Below are positions 9,242-17,125 of a stretch of DNA of 64,000 nucleotides, one piece after another. The stretch spans positions 7,358-71,357 of the forward strand of contig NZ_JACTVA010000015.1 in assembly GCF_014490485.1 (NCBI RefSeq), given 5' to 3'. The position numbers and the translations under genes are program-made. The notes under the pieces are model-generated. The model had not been told where the DNA came from, searched no databases, and was given only the letters and a program-made list of their open reading frames with translations. The stretch comes from Teichococcus aerophilus. GTDB taxonomy: Bacteria; Pseudomonadota; Alphaproteobacteria; Acetobacterales; Acetobacteraceae. Numbering within the stretch: the stretch's first letter is position 1; every line of letters starts with the position of its first letter.

Positions 9242-9273
9242 GTTACAAAGTTACAAAGTCTCGGGGTTACAAG
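9242..9273. promoter_or_regulatory. Phased GTTACAAA octamers upstream of the formaldehyde dehydrogenase gene
   Basis: GTTACAAA occurs at 9242-9249 and again at 9250-9257, and GTTACAAG at 9266-9273. The intervening 8 bases keep the register, so four 8-base slots are visible, one degenerate. It lies 16-47 bases upstream of the frmA start, in the 5' untranslated or promoter region. It could be an operator array or a short tandem repeat. Confidence 0.5.
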
Positions 9274-9436
9274 AGCCTTGGGGCGTGGCCACCGCAGGCG
9301 GCCCGGGCGGGAAGGCGCCGCCCCAGGCAGGCCGGCGCGTCCTCTCCGTCTCCGTCGGCCTCCGGCGGCGGGGCACGTCATCGGGCGCAAACTGGCATGG
9401 CTTGTCCGGGCGTGAAAGGTGGGCATCTATCAGGGC

Positions 9437-10234
9437 ATGCGCATCCCCTTCCTCTCCCGTCAGCCCCAGGTCGCCATGGTGCGGCTTGCCGGCGTCATCG
9501 CCGCGCGGGGCGGGCCCGGCACCGGCCCAGCCCTCAATATCGAGCACATCGGCCCGGTGCTGGACCGTGCCTTCGCCCTGAAGCGGCTGGCCGCGGTGGT
9601 TCTGGCCATCAACTCGCCCGGCGGCTCCCCGGTGCAGTCGGCGCTGATCGGCGCCCGCATCCGCAAGCTGGCGATTGAGAAGAAGGTGCCGGTCATCGCC
9701 TGCGTGGAGGATGCGGCGGCCTCCGGCGGCTACTGGCTGGCCTGTGCGGCGGACGAGATCGTCGCCGACGGCGCCAGCATCGTCGGCAGCATCGGCGTCA
9801 TCTCCTCCAGCTTCGGCCTGCAGGAGGTGCTGGAACGCTTCGGGGTGGAGCGGCGGCTGACCACCGCCGGTGGCCAGAAATCCTTCATGGACCCGTTCCG
9901 CCCGGTGGAGCCGGAGCAGCAGGCGCGGCTGGAAGAGCTGCTCGCCGCCATCCACGTCGAGTTCAAGGACTGGGTCCGCACCCGCCGCGGCGCCAAGCTG
10001 ACCACACCCGAGGAAGCCCTGTTCAACGGCCGCTTTTGGACCGGGCGGGAAGCCCTGCCGCTCGGCCTGGTGGACCGCCTGGGCCACGCCGATACCGAAA
10101 TCCGCCGCCGCTTCGGCGAGAAGGTGAAGGTGGTGCGCTTCGGTGGCCGCAAGCCCTCCCTGCCCTTGCGCCTGCTGGGCGGGGCGGCGGCGATGGCGGA
10201 GGAACGGGCGGCCTGGGGGCGGATCGGGCTGTAG
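9437..10234 (+). CDS. S49 family peptidase, SppA/SohB-like
   Basis: This is a serine protease of the signal-peptide-peptidase A family, with a Ser-Lys dyad. The block NSPGGSPVQSALI and then ACVEDAAASGGYWLACAADEI carry the nucleophile (Ser96 counting from 9437). Lys148 lies in TAGGQKSFMDPFRP. At 265 residues it is a short single-domain form without an obvious membrane anchor or signal peptide, so it may be cytoplasmic or peripheral. The ATG at 9437 is preferred over an in-frame GTG at 9419. The stop is 29 bases before repeat element B, which should terminate the transcript. Confidence 0.88.
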   Translation: MRIPFLSRQPQVAMVRLAGVIAARGGPGTGPALNIEHIGPVLDRAFALKRLAAVVLAINSPGGSPVQSALIGARIRKLAIEKKVPVIACVEDAAASGGYWLACAADEIVADGASIVGSIGVISSSFGLQEVLERFGVERRLTTAGGQKSFMDPFRPVEPEQQARLEELLAAIHVEFKDWVRTRRGAKLTTPEEALFNGRFWTGREALPLGLVDRLGHADTEIRRRFGEKVKVVRFGGRKPSLPLRLLGGAAAMAEERAAWGRIGL

Positions 10235-10263
10235 CGTGCCCCTCTCGCTTTTGCCGGAGAGGA

Positions 10264-10500
10264 AGGCCGGGGAAAGAATTCCCCGGGCCCCTTCTTTTTT
10301 CTGCGAGTTTGGCGTGACGCTTCAGGACCGAGAGCGGACGCTCTTGATGATTTCAAATATGGGCCACACGGGCTGAACCCTCAGTCGCCGGAGGTCTTAG
10401 ACCTCCCGCGCACCCTGCCGCCTCGGGGAGCGCCTCAGCAGCCGTCCCGGAAAATTCGAAAAAAGAAAAGAAGGGGCCCGGGGAATTCTTTCCCCGGCCT
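10264..10500. repeat. Intergenic inverted-end element, copy B
   Basis: This 237-bp copy is inverted in core orientation relative to copy A. Both ends have the hairpin plus T-tract facing inward (left: CCCCGGGCCCCTTCTTTTTT). The central palindrome at 10386-10410 has arms CGCCGGAGGTCT and AGACCTCCCGCG. The inner C-G pair of copies A and E is replaced by a T-A pair, a compensated change, with one mismatch elsewhere. The conserved box appears inverted at about 10359-10377. It starts 30 bases after the S49 peptidase stop codon. Confidence 0.85.
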
Positions 10501-10602
10501 TTCCCAACCCCGCGCATCCGCTCCCAACCCCTTGACGGAACCCGGCAATCCTGCCGATTGCAGACAGGCGCTGACCGAGAAGCAGACACGGCGGGAGAAG
10601 AC

Positions 10603-10908
10603 ATGGCGGACGACCAGGACGCGTTGAAGCAGTTGCTCGACCTGCGGAAGAGCATCGACAACATCGATGCGGCGATGATCCATATGCTGGCCGAGCGGTT
10701 TCGCTGCACGCAGCGCGTGGGTGCCCTGAAGGCCACGCACCACCTGCCGCCGGCGGACCCGAAGCGGGAGGAGTTCCAGGTGGCGCGGTTGCGGGACCTG
10801 GCGAAGCAGGCCGACCTGGACCCTGAATTCGCCGAGAAGTACCTGGCCTTCGTTATCAAGGAGGTCATCCGCCACCACGAGGCGTTCGAGCGCCAGCCGC
10901 AGGGCTGA
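10603..10908 (+). CDS. Chorismate mutase, AroQ class
   Basis: This enzyme converts chorismate to prephenate for phenylalanine and tyrosine synthesis. The 101-residue all-helical protein has LLDLRKSIDNIDAAMIHMLAERF (about 8-30), carrying the Arg and Asp/Glu pattern of AroQ helix 1. KREEFQVARLRDLAKQADLD and FVIKEVIRHHEAF follow. No signal peptide is visible, so it is a cytoplasmic monofunctional form. The start at 10603 is chosen for its GGGAGAAG ribosome binding site; an upstream in-frame ATG at 10558 gives an unlikely extension. The gene stands alone between element B and an exported-protein gene. Confidence 0.85.
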   Translation: MADDQDALKQLLDLRKSIDNIDAAMIHMLAERFRCTQRVGALKATHHLPPADPKREEFQVARLRDLAKQADLDPEFAEKYLAFVIKEVIRHHEAFERQPQG

Positions 10909-10989
10909 CTTCCGCGCTCGCAGGGGCTTGTAGGGCGGCGGTGGGCGGATGGGGCCATAACGGCGGCCAAACCGTAGAAGGACGCTGCC

Positions 10990-11511
10990 ATGATCCTCCG
11001 TTCCGCCGCCTGCGCCGCTTTGCTCCTGCTGCCCATGGCGGCGCAGGCCCAGACCTTGCTGGTCGAGGGCGTGGAGAGCCGGCGGGAGATGGATTGCGCG
11101 GGCCGGGATGTCGATATCAACGGCTTCGGCCACCGGGTGACGCTGACCGGCCAGTGCGGCACGGTCTCGCTGCACGGCGCCAATCAGACCGTGACCCTGG
11201 AATCCGCCACGCGTCTGGTGGTGACCGGGGCGGAGAACTCGGCCAAGGCCAGCGGCACGTTGGGCGCCCTGCTGGTGGAAGGCCATGGCCATAACGTGAC
11301 CGGCGCGATGCCCGAACAGGCCGAGAAGCCGGCGATGGTGGAGGTGACGGGTGAGGGCTCGGTGCTGGACCTGGTGCTGAACGGCCGCACGCGCATCGTC
11401 GTCGCCGGGGCACGGCATAAGGTGCTGTGGTCGGCCCGCCCTGGCGTGCCGGTGCCGCAGGGCGACATCAGCGGCATCGGCAACGTGGTGGAGCGCGCAC
11501 CGCAATCCTGA
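10990..11511 (+). CDS. Exported DUF3060 protein
   Basis: A signal peptide occupies residues 1-21 (AACAALLLLPMAAQAQ, cleavage after AQA). The mature part shows the repeating turn-strand pattern of DUF3060. It has a Cys-containing segment (MDCAGRDVDINGFGHRVTLTGQCG), then short strands with Asn/Gly at turns (GANQTVTLE, GHGHNVTG, GARHKVLW). This suggests a small right-handed beta-helix in the periplasm, with two Cys possibly disulphide-linked. Function is unknown. An AGAAGGACGC ribosome binding site lies at the right spacing. Confidence 0.75.
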   Translation: MILRSAACAALLLLPMAAQAQTLLVEGVESRREMDCAGRDVDINGFGHRVTLTGQCGTVSLHGANQTVTLESATRLVVTGAENSAKASGTLGALLVEGHGHNVTGAMPEQAEKPAMVEVTGEGSVLDLVLNGRTRIVVAGARHKVLWSARPGVPVPQGDISGIGNVVERAPQS

Positions 11512-11684
11512 GCGCCTGCCAGCGCTTGACAGGGGTGGGGTGGGGCGCGGCAATCCTTCCCCAGCAGCGTGGTGGCTCGCAGCGTTCGCGCTGCGGGCCC
11601 GAACCACGCAATGAACCCAGGCGGGGAGCCCGGTGCGTGGACGCATCGCGCGCCCTTCCCCTGGATACCGAGGAGCGCAGGCGC

Positions 11685-12929
11685 ATGGACACCAACATCC
11701 CCACCACCGACACGCGGCTGGACAAGCTGGCGGAAGTCGCCGTGCGCGTCGGCCTGAACCTGGCCGAGGGGCAGGAGCTGGTGATGACGGCGGGCATCGA
11801 CAGCCTGCCGCTGGCCCGCAGGATCACCGAGGCCGCCTACAAGGCCGGGGCCTCCCTGGTCACCACCATCCTGGGCGACGACCAGATGGCGCTGGCCCGC
11901 TACAAATATGCCCGTGACGAGAGCTTCGACCACGCTGCCGGCTGGATGTTCGAGGGGATGGCGGCCGCCTACCGCTCTGGCGCCGCACGGCTGGCGATCG
12001 TGGGCGACGACCCCAATCTGCTGGCCGGGCAGGACCCGGAGAAGATCGCGCGCGCCAACCGTGCCCGCTCCAAGGCCTACCGCCCGGCGCTGGAGCTGAT
12101 CACCGCCTCCGCCATCAACTGGACGCTGGTGCCCTTCGCCAATGCCGCCTGGGCCCGCACCGTCTTCCCCGACGTGGCGGAGGATGTGGCGGTGGCGAAG
12201 CTGTGGGACGCGATCTTCGCCGCCACACGCGCCGACCGGCCGGACCCGGCCGCCGCCTGGGAAGCGCACAACGCTACCCTGCTGGCCAAGCGGGATATCC
12301 TGACCGGGCACAATTTCCGCGCCCTGCGCTTCACCGGCCCGGGCACCGACCTGAAGGTGGGCCTGGCGGACGGCCATGCCTGGATGGGCGGCATCTCCAC
12401 CGCGAAGAACGGCATCTCCTCCAACCCTAATATCCCGACGGAGGAAGTGTTCACCACGCCGCATGCGGCGATGACGGAGGGCACCGTCTCCGCCACCAAG
12501 CCGCTGGCGCATGGCGGCACGCTGATCCGCGACATCAAGGTACGGTTCGCCGGTGGGCAGGTGGTGGAAGCCCATGCCAGCACTGGCGAGGAAGTGCTGC
12601 AGAAGATGATCGGCACCGATGAAGGCGCCCGCCGGCTGGGCGAGGTGGCGCTGGTGCCGCATTCCTCGCCGATCGCGCAAAGCGGGCTGCTGTTCTTCAA
12701 CACGCTGTTCGATGAGAACGCGGCCAGCCACATTGCCCTCGGCCAGGCCTACAAGAAGTGCTTCGTGAACTCGAAGACGCTGACGGATGAGCAGTTCACG
12801 GCGGCGGGCGGCAATTCCAGCCTGATCCATGTGGACTGGATGATCGGCTCTGCCAGCGTCGACGTGGATGGGCTGGACGCGGCGGGGAATGCCACCGCCG
12901 TCATGCGCAAGGGCGAGTGGGCGCTGTAG
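11685..12929 (+). CDS. M29 family aminopeptidase
   Basis: This is a metal-dependent aminopeptidase of the thermophilic aminopeptidase/PepS family, 414 residues as expected. Family landmarks are the N-terminal LDKLAEVAVRVGLNLAEGQELVM (about 12-34), the central LKVGLADGHAWMGG, NIPTEEVFTTP with the metal-binding glutamate, GTDEGARRLGEVALV, the DENAASHIALGQAY histidine block, and the C-terminal SSLIHVDWMIGS. It acts in the cytoplasm on N-terminal residues of peptides. The ATG at 11685 follows GAGGAGCGCAG. An in-frame extension upstream to 11427 overlaps the preceding gene and is rejected. It precedes the M24 and binding-protein genes, a possible peptide/amine utilisation set. Confidence 0.9.
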   Translation: MDTNIPTTDTRLDKLAEVAVRVGLNLAEGQELVMTAGIDSLPLARRITEAAYKAGASLVTTILGDDQMALARYKYARDESFDHAAGWMFEGMAAAYRSGAARLAIVGDDPNLLAGQDPEKIARANRARSKAYRPALELITASAINWTLVPFANAAWARTVFPDVAEDVAVAKLWDAIFAATRADRPDPAAAWEAHNATLLAKRDILTGHNFRALRFTGPGTDLKVGLADGHAWMGGISTAKNGISSNPNIPTEEVFTTPHAAMTEGTVSATKPLAHGGTLIRDIKVRFAGGQVVEAHASTGEEVLQKMIGTDEGARRLGEVALVPHSSPIAQSGLLFFNTLFDENAASHIALGQAYKKCFVNSKTLTDEQFTAAGGNSSLIHVDWMIGSASVDVDGLDAAGNATAVMRKGEWAL

Positions 12930-13045
12930 GCGGCGCCCTGTTGCATCAGACGCAACCCGCTTAAAAAGAATCCAGCAGGGGACAGCGATTTCCCGCTTCC
13001 CCCGCTGGACGGGGCGGCCCGGCAGGGTCCACGCTGCCGGGCGTC

Positions 13046-14227
13046 ATGCATGAACGCTTCGAGGGGCCGGCGCGCCCCAGCCCCGCCCATGTCACCGTCG
13101 ATGAACTGAAGGTCCGGCTCGGCCGCGTCCGCGCGGCGCTGGCCGAACGCGGCCTGGCGGCGCTGCTGGTCTTCGCGCCGGAGAGCCACTACTGGGCCAC
13201 CGGGCTGGATACCGGCGGCTACGTGTTCTTCCAGTGCGGCATCATCCCCGCCGACCCGGCCAGGCCGCTGACGCTGCTGACCCGGCGGCCGGACCTCTCC
13301 CAGGCCCGCGACACCTCGCTCTATGCCGATATCCGCATCTGGTACGATGCCAACGACGCCGACCCGGCCGGCGAGCTGCGCACGATCCTGGATGAGCTGG
13401 GCCTGGGCGGCCAGCGCCTGGGGCTCGAGACCGCCACTTATGGTCTGACCGGGCAGAACCATGCCGCCGTGCAGGCATCGCTCAACGGATTCTGTGCCCT
13501 GACGCCGGCTTCCGACCTCATCCACGCCATGCGGGCGGTGAAGAGTCCGTCCGAGATCGCCATCATCCGGCAGGCGGCCACGCTGGCCGATGCGGCGGTG
13601 GCGGCGGCCAGGGCGCGGCTGGCGCCCGGCCTGCCCGATTCCGCGCTGACGGCGGCGGCGATGACCGCGATCCTGGATGGCGGCGGCGACATGCCGCCGG
13701 CCGGGCCGCTGTGCAATTCCGGCCCGCGCGCGGTGTATGGCCGCGGCGTCGGTGGCCCGCGCATCTTGCAGGGGCAGGACCAGGTGGTGCTGGAACTGGC
13801 CGCCACCCGCCACCGCTACAATGTCTGTATCGAGCGCACGTTCATCCTGGGTGAGATGCCGGCGGCGCAGCGCCGCATGGCCGATACGGTGCGGGATGCG
13901 GTGGCGGCGATGGTGGCGGCGGCACGGCCCGGCAACTCCGCCGGTGCCATCGCGGAAGCCTTCGGCGCGGTGGTGGATGCGGCGGGCTACACCCGTAACC
14001 GCTTCGCCGCCTGTGGCTACCCGCTGGGCGCCACCTTCCGGCCAAGCTGGATGGACGTGCCGCCCATGCTGCACCCCGGCAACCCGACCCCCCTGCTGCC
14101 AGGCATGGTGTTCTTCCCGCATTGCATGCTGGGCGATGCGGAGAGCGGCCTGGCCTTCGGTTCTGGCGACACGATCCTGATCACGGAGGCGGGGGCGGAG
14201 GTGCTGACCCGCGCCCCCTTCCTCTAA
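13046..14227 (+). CDS. M24-fold protein, creatinase/ectoine-hydrolase-like
   Basis: The 393-residue protein has the pita-bread fold: an N-terminal creatinase domain (about 20-150) and an M24 domain (165-390). True metallopeptidases of this fold use two Asp, one His and two Glu. Here the first Asp position reads VVLELAATRHRYNVCIERTF, with no Asp, so the metal site looks lost. The C-terminal CGYPLGATFRPSWMD resembles creatinase and ectoine hydrolase (DoeA-like) members. It therefore probably hydrolyses a small C-N bond substrate rather than X-Pro peptides. The substrate is unknown. The following gene, 40 bases on, encodes a PotD-like binding protein, suggesting uptake and breakdown of one nitrogen compound. 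Confidence 0.8.
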   Translation: MHERFEGPARPSPAHVTVDELKVRLGRVRAALAERGLAALLVFAPESHYWATGLDTGGYVFFQCGIIPADPARPLTLLTRRPDLSQARDTSLYADIRIWYDANDADPAGELRTILDELGLGGQRLGLETATYGLTGQNHAAVQASLNGFCALTPASDLIHAMRAVKSPSEIAIIRQAATLADAAVAAARARLAPGLPDSALTAAAMTAILDGGGDMPPAGPLCNSGPRAVYGRGVGGPRILQGQDQVVLELAATRHRYNVCIERTFILGEMPAAQRRMADTVRDAVAAMVAAARPGNSAGAIAEAFGAVVDAAGYTRNRFAACGYPLGATFRPSWMDVPPMLHPGNPTPLLPGMVFFPHCMLGDAESGLAFGSGDTILITEAGAEVLTRAPFL

Positions 14228-14267
14228 CCAACGCCCCCCTTCCTCTGAACAATGCAAAGGCAGCCTC

Positions 14268-15374
14268 ATGCAGGATTTCTGGAGTGACGCGGCCAAGGTC
14301 GCGCAGGCACGGCTGGCCGCAGGGCGGATCGACCGGCGGACGCTGCTGGCCGGGCTGGCGGCGCTGCCGGCCGCCGGGTTGGCCGGGCAGGCCCACGCCC
14401 AGGGTGCGCGGCCGCGGGAGATCGTGCTGGCCAATTGGGGCGGCGATGCCGTCCGCGCCATGAACGACGCCTTCGCCAAGCCCTTCACCGCCGACCATGG
14501 CGTGAAGGTGGTGGTGGATTCCGGTGGGCCCAGCCTGGCCAAGATTCGCGCCCAGGTGGAGGCGCGCAACGTCGTCTGGGATGTGTGCGATTCCGGCGCC
14601 GGCACCAGTTTCACCCTCGGCCGTGGCGGCTTCGCCGAGGAGATGGACTACGCGATCATCGATACCGGCAAGGTGCTGCCGGAGGGCTTCCGGCTGCCCT
14701 ACTGCACCGGCATCGCCGGCTATTCCAGCGTCATCGCCTGGGACCGCAAGAAGCTGGGGGAGGGGCCGCAGAACTGGGCCGAGTTCTGGGATATCCGCCG
14801 CTTCCCCGGGCGCCGCACCATGCGCAAGTCGATGAACGCCGTGCTGGAGGCCGCGCTGATGGCGGACGGCGTGGCGCCCGACAAGCTCTACCCGCTGGAT
14901 GTCGATCGCGCGCTGGAGAAGGTGAAGCAGATCCGCCGCGAGGTGATCTGGTGGGACAGCGCCGCCCAGAGCCAGGACCTGCTGCGTTCCGGCGAGGTGA
15001 CGGCGGGTTCCATCTGGTCCACCCGCGCCCGGCTGGTGCAGGAGGATACGAAGGGGCAGATCGACTACCGCTGGAACCAGGGCATCGTGCATGCCGCGGT
15101 TTGGGTGGTACCGAAGAACCCGCCGGCCGGGCGGGAATGGGCGATGCGGCTGGTGGACAGCACGATCGTGCCGGCCCGGCAGGTGGCGCTGTTGAAGGCG
15201 CTTGGCACCGGCCCCGCCAACCCCGCCGCCGCGTCCCTGGTTCCGCCGGAGCTCAAGGCGCACAACCCGATGGACCCGGACAATTTGAAGCTGCAGGTGG
15301 TGGCCGATGAGCCGTGGTACGCGGATAACTACCTGGCCGTGCTGAACCGCTTCAACGATGTGATTACCGGGTGA
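14268..15374 (+). CDS. Extracellular solute-binding protein, PotD-like
   Basis: This is a periplasmic component of a polyamine/opine-type ABC transporter (368 residues). It has an unusually long N-region before the twin-arginine-like DRRTLLAGLAALPAAGLAG (Arg23-Arg24) and a cleavage site near AHAQ at 44. The mature protein starts REIVLANWGGDAVRAMNDAF, typical of the PotD/PotF class. No permease or ATPase gene is adjacent, so the transporter partners must lie elsewhere. It is likely cotranscribed with the M24-fold gene, and possibly the M29 gene. Element C begins seven bases after the stop codon. Confidence 0.85.
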   Translation: MQDFWSDAAKVAQARLAAGRIDRRTLLAGLAALPAAGLAGQAHAQGARPREIVLANWGGDAVRAMNDAFAKPFTADHGVKVVVDSGGPSLAKIRAQVEARNVVWDVCDSGAGTSFTLGRGGFAEEMDYAIIDTGKVLPEGFRLPYCTGIAGYSSVIAWDRKKLGEGPQNWAEFWDIRRFPGRRTMRKSMNAVLEAALMADGVAPDKLYPLDVDRALEKVKQIRREVIWWDSAAQSQDLLRSGEVTAGSIWSTRARLVQEDTKGQIDYRWNQGIVHAAVWVVPKNPPAGREWAMRLVDSTIVPARQVALLKALGTGPANPAAASLVPPELKAHNPMDPDNLKLQVVADEPWYADNYLAVLNRFNDVITG

Positions 15375-15380
15375 GAGGGA

Positions 15381-15603
15381 AGGCTGGGGGAAGGAATTCC
15401 CCCAGGCCCCCATCTTTTTTCTGTGGTTTTATGCGCTGTTGCTGGGTGCGGCGGGGCATGCAGGAACTGACGGCTTCCGCGTCCCGCAGGCGCTGCCGCG
15501 AGATTCATCCTGGCTTCCCCAGGCAGCGAAACGCCCGGCCTCTTGCCCCAAACCCGACTCGCAAAAAGAAGATGGGGGCCCGGGGAATTCCTTCCCCCGG
15601 CCT
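15381..15603. repeat. Intergenic inverted-end element, copy C (variant core)
   Basis: This 223-bp copy lies between two convergent genes. The ends keep the GGGGGAAGGAATTCCCCC hairpin and inward T-tract. Both ends carry the same private variant CCCCCATCTT in place of CCCCTTCTT, so the ends have changed together. The core lacks the 25-base palindrome seen in copies A and E. It begins 7 bases after the binding-protein stop and ends 22 bases before the stop of the convergent NTF2-like gene, so it can terminate both. Confidence 0.75.
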
Positions 15604-15624
15604 TACCCCGGCCCAGAGAAGGCC

Positions 15625-16038
15625 TCACCCCCCGACCTGAGCAACCCAATCCGCCAAGTTGTAGTAGTTGGAAACCCGTGCGATCCGCCCGGCGCGGATC
15701 TTGAAGAAGGCGCCGGCGGGCAGGATGTAGGTCTGGCCCTTCGCCTCCGGCAGGCCGTCATCGGTGGCCAGGTAGGTACCGTGGACGGTGAATTCGCCGG
15801 CGGCGCGGGTGCCGTCCGTGTTGGTCATCACCACGATATCGTGCAGCACTTCGCGGTAATGGGCGTTCATGCGGGCCATGAAGGCGCGGAAGGCCTCGAT
15901 GCCGGTCTCGCGGCTGCCCTGGTTGATGTCGTGGGCCACGTCGTCGGTCAGCAGGGCCAGCATGCCCTCGGCGTCGCCGGCGTTGAAGGCGGCGTAGTAG
16001 GCGCGGATCAGGGCCTCGGCGCTGGTACTGCGGGTCAT
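15625..16038 (-). CDS. NTF2-like / ketosteroid-isomerase-fold protein
   Basis: The 137-residue product fits the SnoaL/NTF2-like superfamily. Helix 1 is [28 protein letters not shown] (about 7-34). The conserved DINQG follows, then a sheet ([25 protein letters not shown]) and a C-terminal [18 protein letters not shown]. Such proteins are small isomerases, hydrolases or binding proteins; no substrate can be assigned. The start at 16038 fits the family; an upstream in-frame extension into the glyQ leader is rejected. It is divergent from glyQ with a 130-base spacer. Confidence 0.8.
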   Translation of the reverse strand: MTRSTSAEALIRAYYAAFNAGDAEGMLALLTDDVAHDINQGSRETGIEAFRAFMARMNAHYREVLHDIVVMTNTDGTRAAGEFTVHGTYLATDDGLPEAKGQTYILPAGAFFKIRAGRIARVSNYYNLADWVAQVGG

Positions 16039-16168
16039 GGGCGGGCGCCTTCCTTGCCGGTCGATGGGGTTGGCCGTTATGGTGCGCTGCACGGCGCGGT
16101 CGCAAGTCCCCTCATGTTTCCAGGCGGCCGCCCCCCAACGAGCGCCCCGAAGGCCCGACGCCAGACCC

Positions 16169-17062
16169 ATGACCGATACCGCCCTTGCTGCCCCCATCGT
16201 TTCGAAGGCGGCCAAGCCGCTGTCCTTCCAGGATATCATCCTGACGCTGCACCGTTTCTGGGCGGCGCAGGGCTGCGTCATCCTGCAGCCCTACGACATG
16301 GAAATGGGCGCCGGCACCTTCCACCCCGCCACCACGCTGCGGGCGCTGGGCGAGACGCCCTGGAAGGCGGCCTATGTGCAGCCCTCCCGCCGCCCGGGCG
16401 ATGGCCGCTATGGCGAGAACCCCAACCGGCTGCAGCACTACTACCAGTACCAGGTCATCATGAAGCCGAGCCCGGAGCAGGCGCAGGACCTGCTGCTGGC
16501 CAGCTACCGCGAGATCGGGCTGGACCCGCTGCAGCACGATTTCCGCTTCGTCGAGGATGACTGGGAAAGCCCGACGCTGGGCGCCTGGGGCCTGGGCTGG
16601 GAAGTGTGGTGCGACGGCATGGAAGTGGGGCAGTTCACCTATTTCCAGCAGGTCGGCGGCATCCCCGTGGTGCACCCGAGCTTCGAGATGACCTACGGGC
16701 TCGAGCGCCTGGCGATGTACGTGCAGAACATCGAGAACGTGTACGAGCTGGATTTCAACGGCCAGGGCGTGAAGTACGGCGACGTGTTCCTCCGGGCGGA
16801 GCGCGAGTACAGCGCCTTCAACTTCGAGCACGCGAATGTCGAGAAGCTGTTCCAGCACTTCCAGGATGCGGAGGCCGAGTGCGCCGCGCTGGTGGAGCGC
16901 AGGCTGGCCCTGCCGGCCTACGACCAGTGCATCAAGGCCAGCCATCTGTTCAACCTGCTGGACGCACGCGGCGCCATCAGCGTGACGGAGCGGGCCAGCT
17001 ATATCGGCCGGGTGCGCACCCTGGCCAAATCCTGCTGCGAGATCTGGGTGGCGGGCGCCTGA
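16169..17062 (+). CDS. glyQ: Glycyl-tRNA synthetase alpha subunit
   Basis: This is the catalytic subunit of the bacterial alpha2-beta2 glycyl-tRNA synthetase. The 297-residue product shows the class II signatures: [35 protein letters not shown] near the N-terminus (about 19-53), [19 protein letters not shown] (motif 2 region), and [15 protein letters not shown] (motif 3). The start at 16169 is chosen because MTDTALAAP leads into the conserved core; upstream in-frame codons overlap the divergent gene. glyS follows after 63 bases on the same transcript. Confidence 0.97.
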   Translation: MTDTALAAPIVSKAAKPLSFQDIILTLHRFWAAQGCVILQPYDMEMGAGTFHPATTLRALGETPWKAAYVQPSRRPGDGRYGENPNRLQHYYQYQVIMKPSPEQAQDLLLASYREIGLDPLQHDFRFVEDDWESPTLGAWGLGWEVWCDGMEVGQFTYFQQVGGIPVVHPSFEMTYGLERLAMYVQNIENVYELDFNGQGVKYGDVFLRAEREYSAFNFEHANVEKLFQHFQDAEAECAALVERRLALPAYDQCIKASHLFNLLDARGAISVTERASYIGRVRTLAKSCCEIWVAGA

Positions 17063-17125
17063 GGGGCATCCCCTCGCGGCCCACCCTTCCTGCTGAACAT
17101 GATTGATCGCTAGGCGCCCACTCCC

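Noticed and set aside
12749..14614. A 621-codon minus-strand frame opposite the M24-fold gene
   Set aside because: It is a mirror frame of a clear gene, with no recognisable domain.
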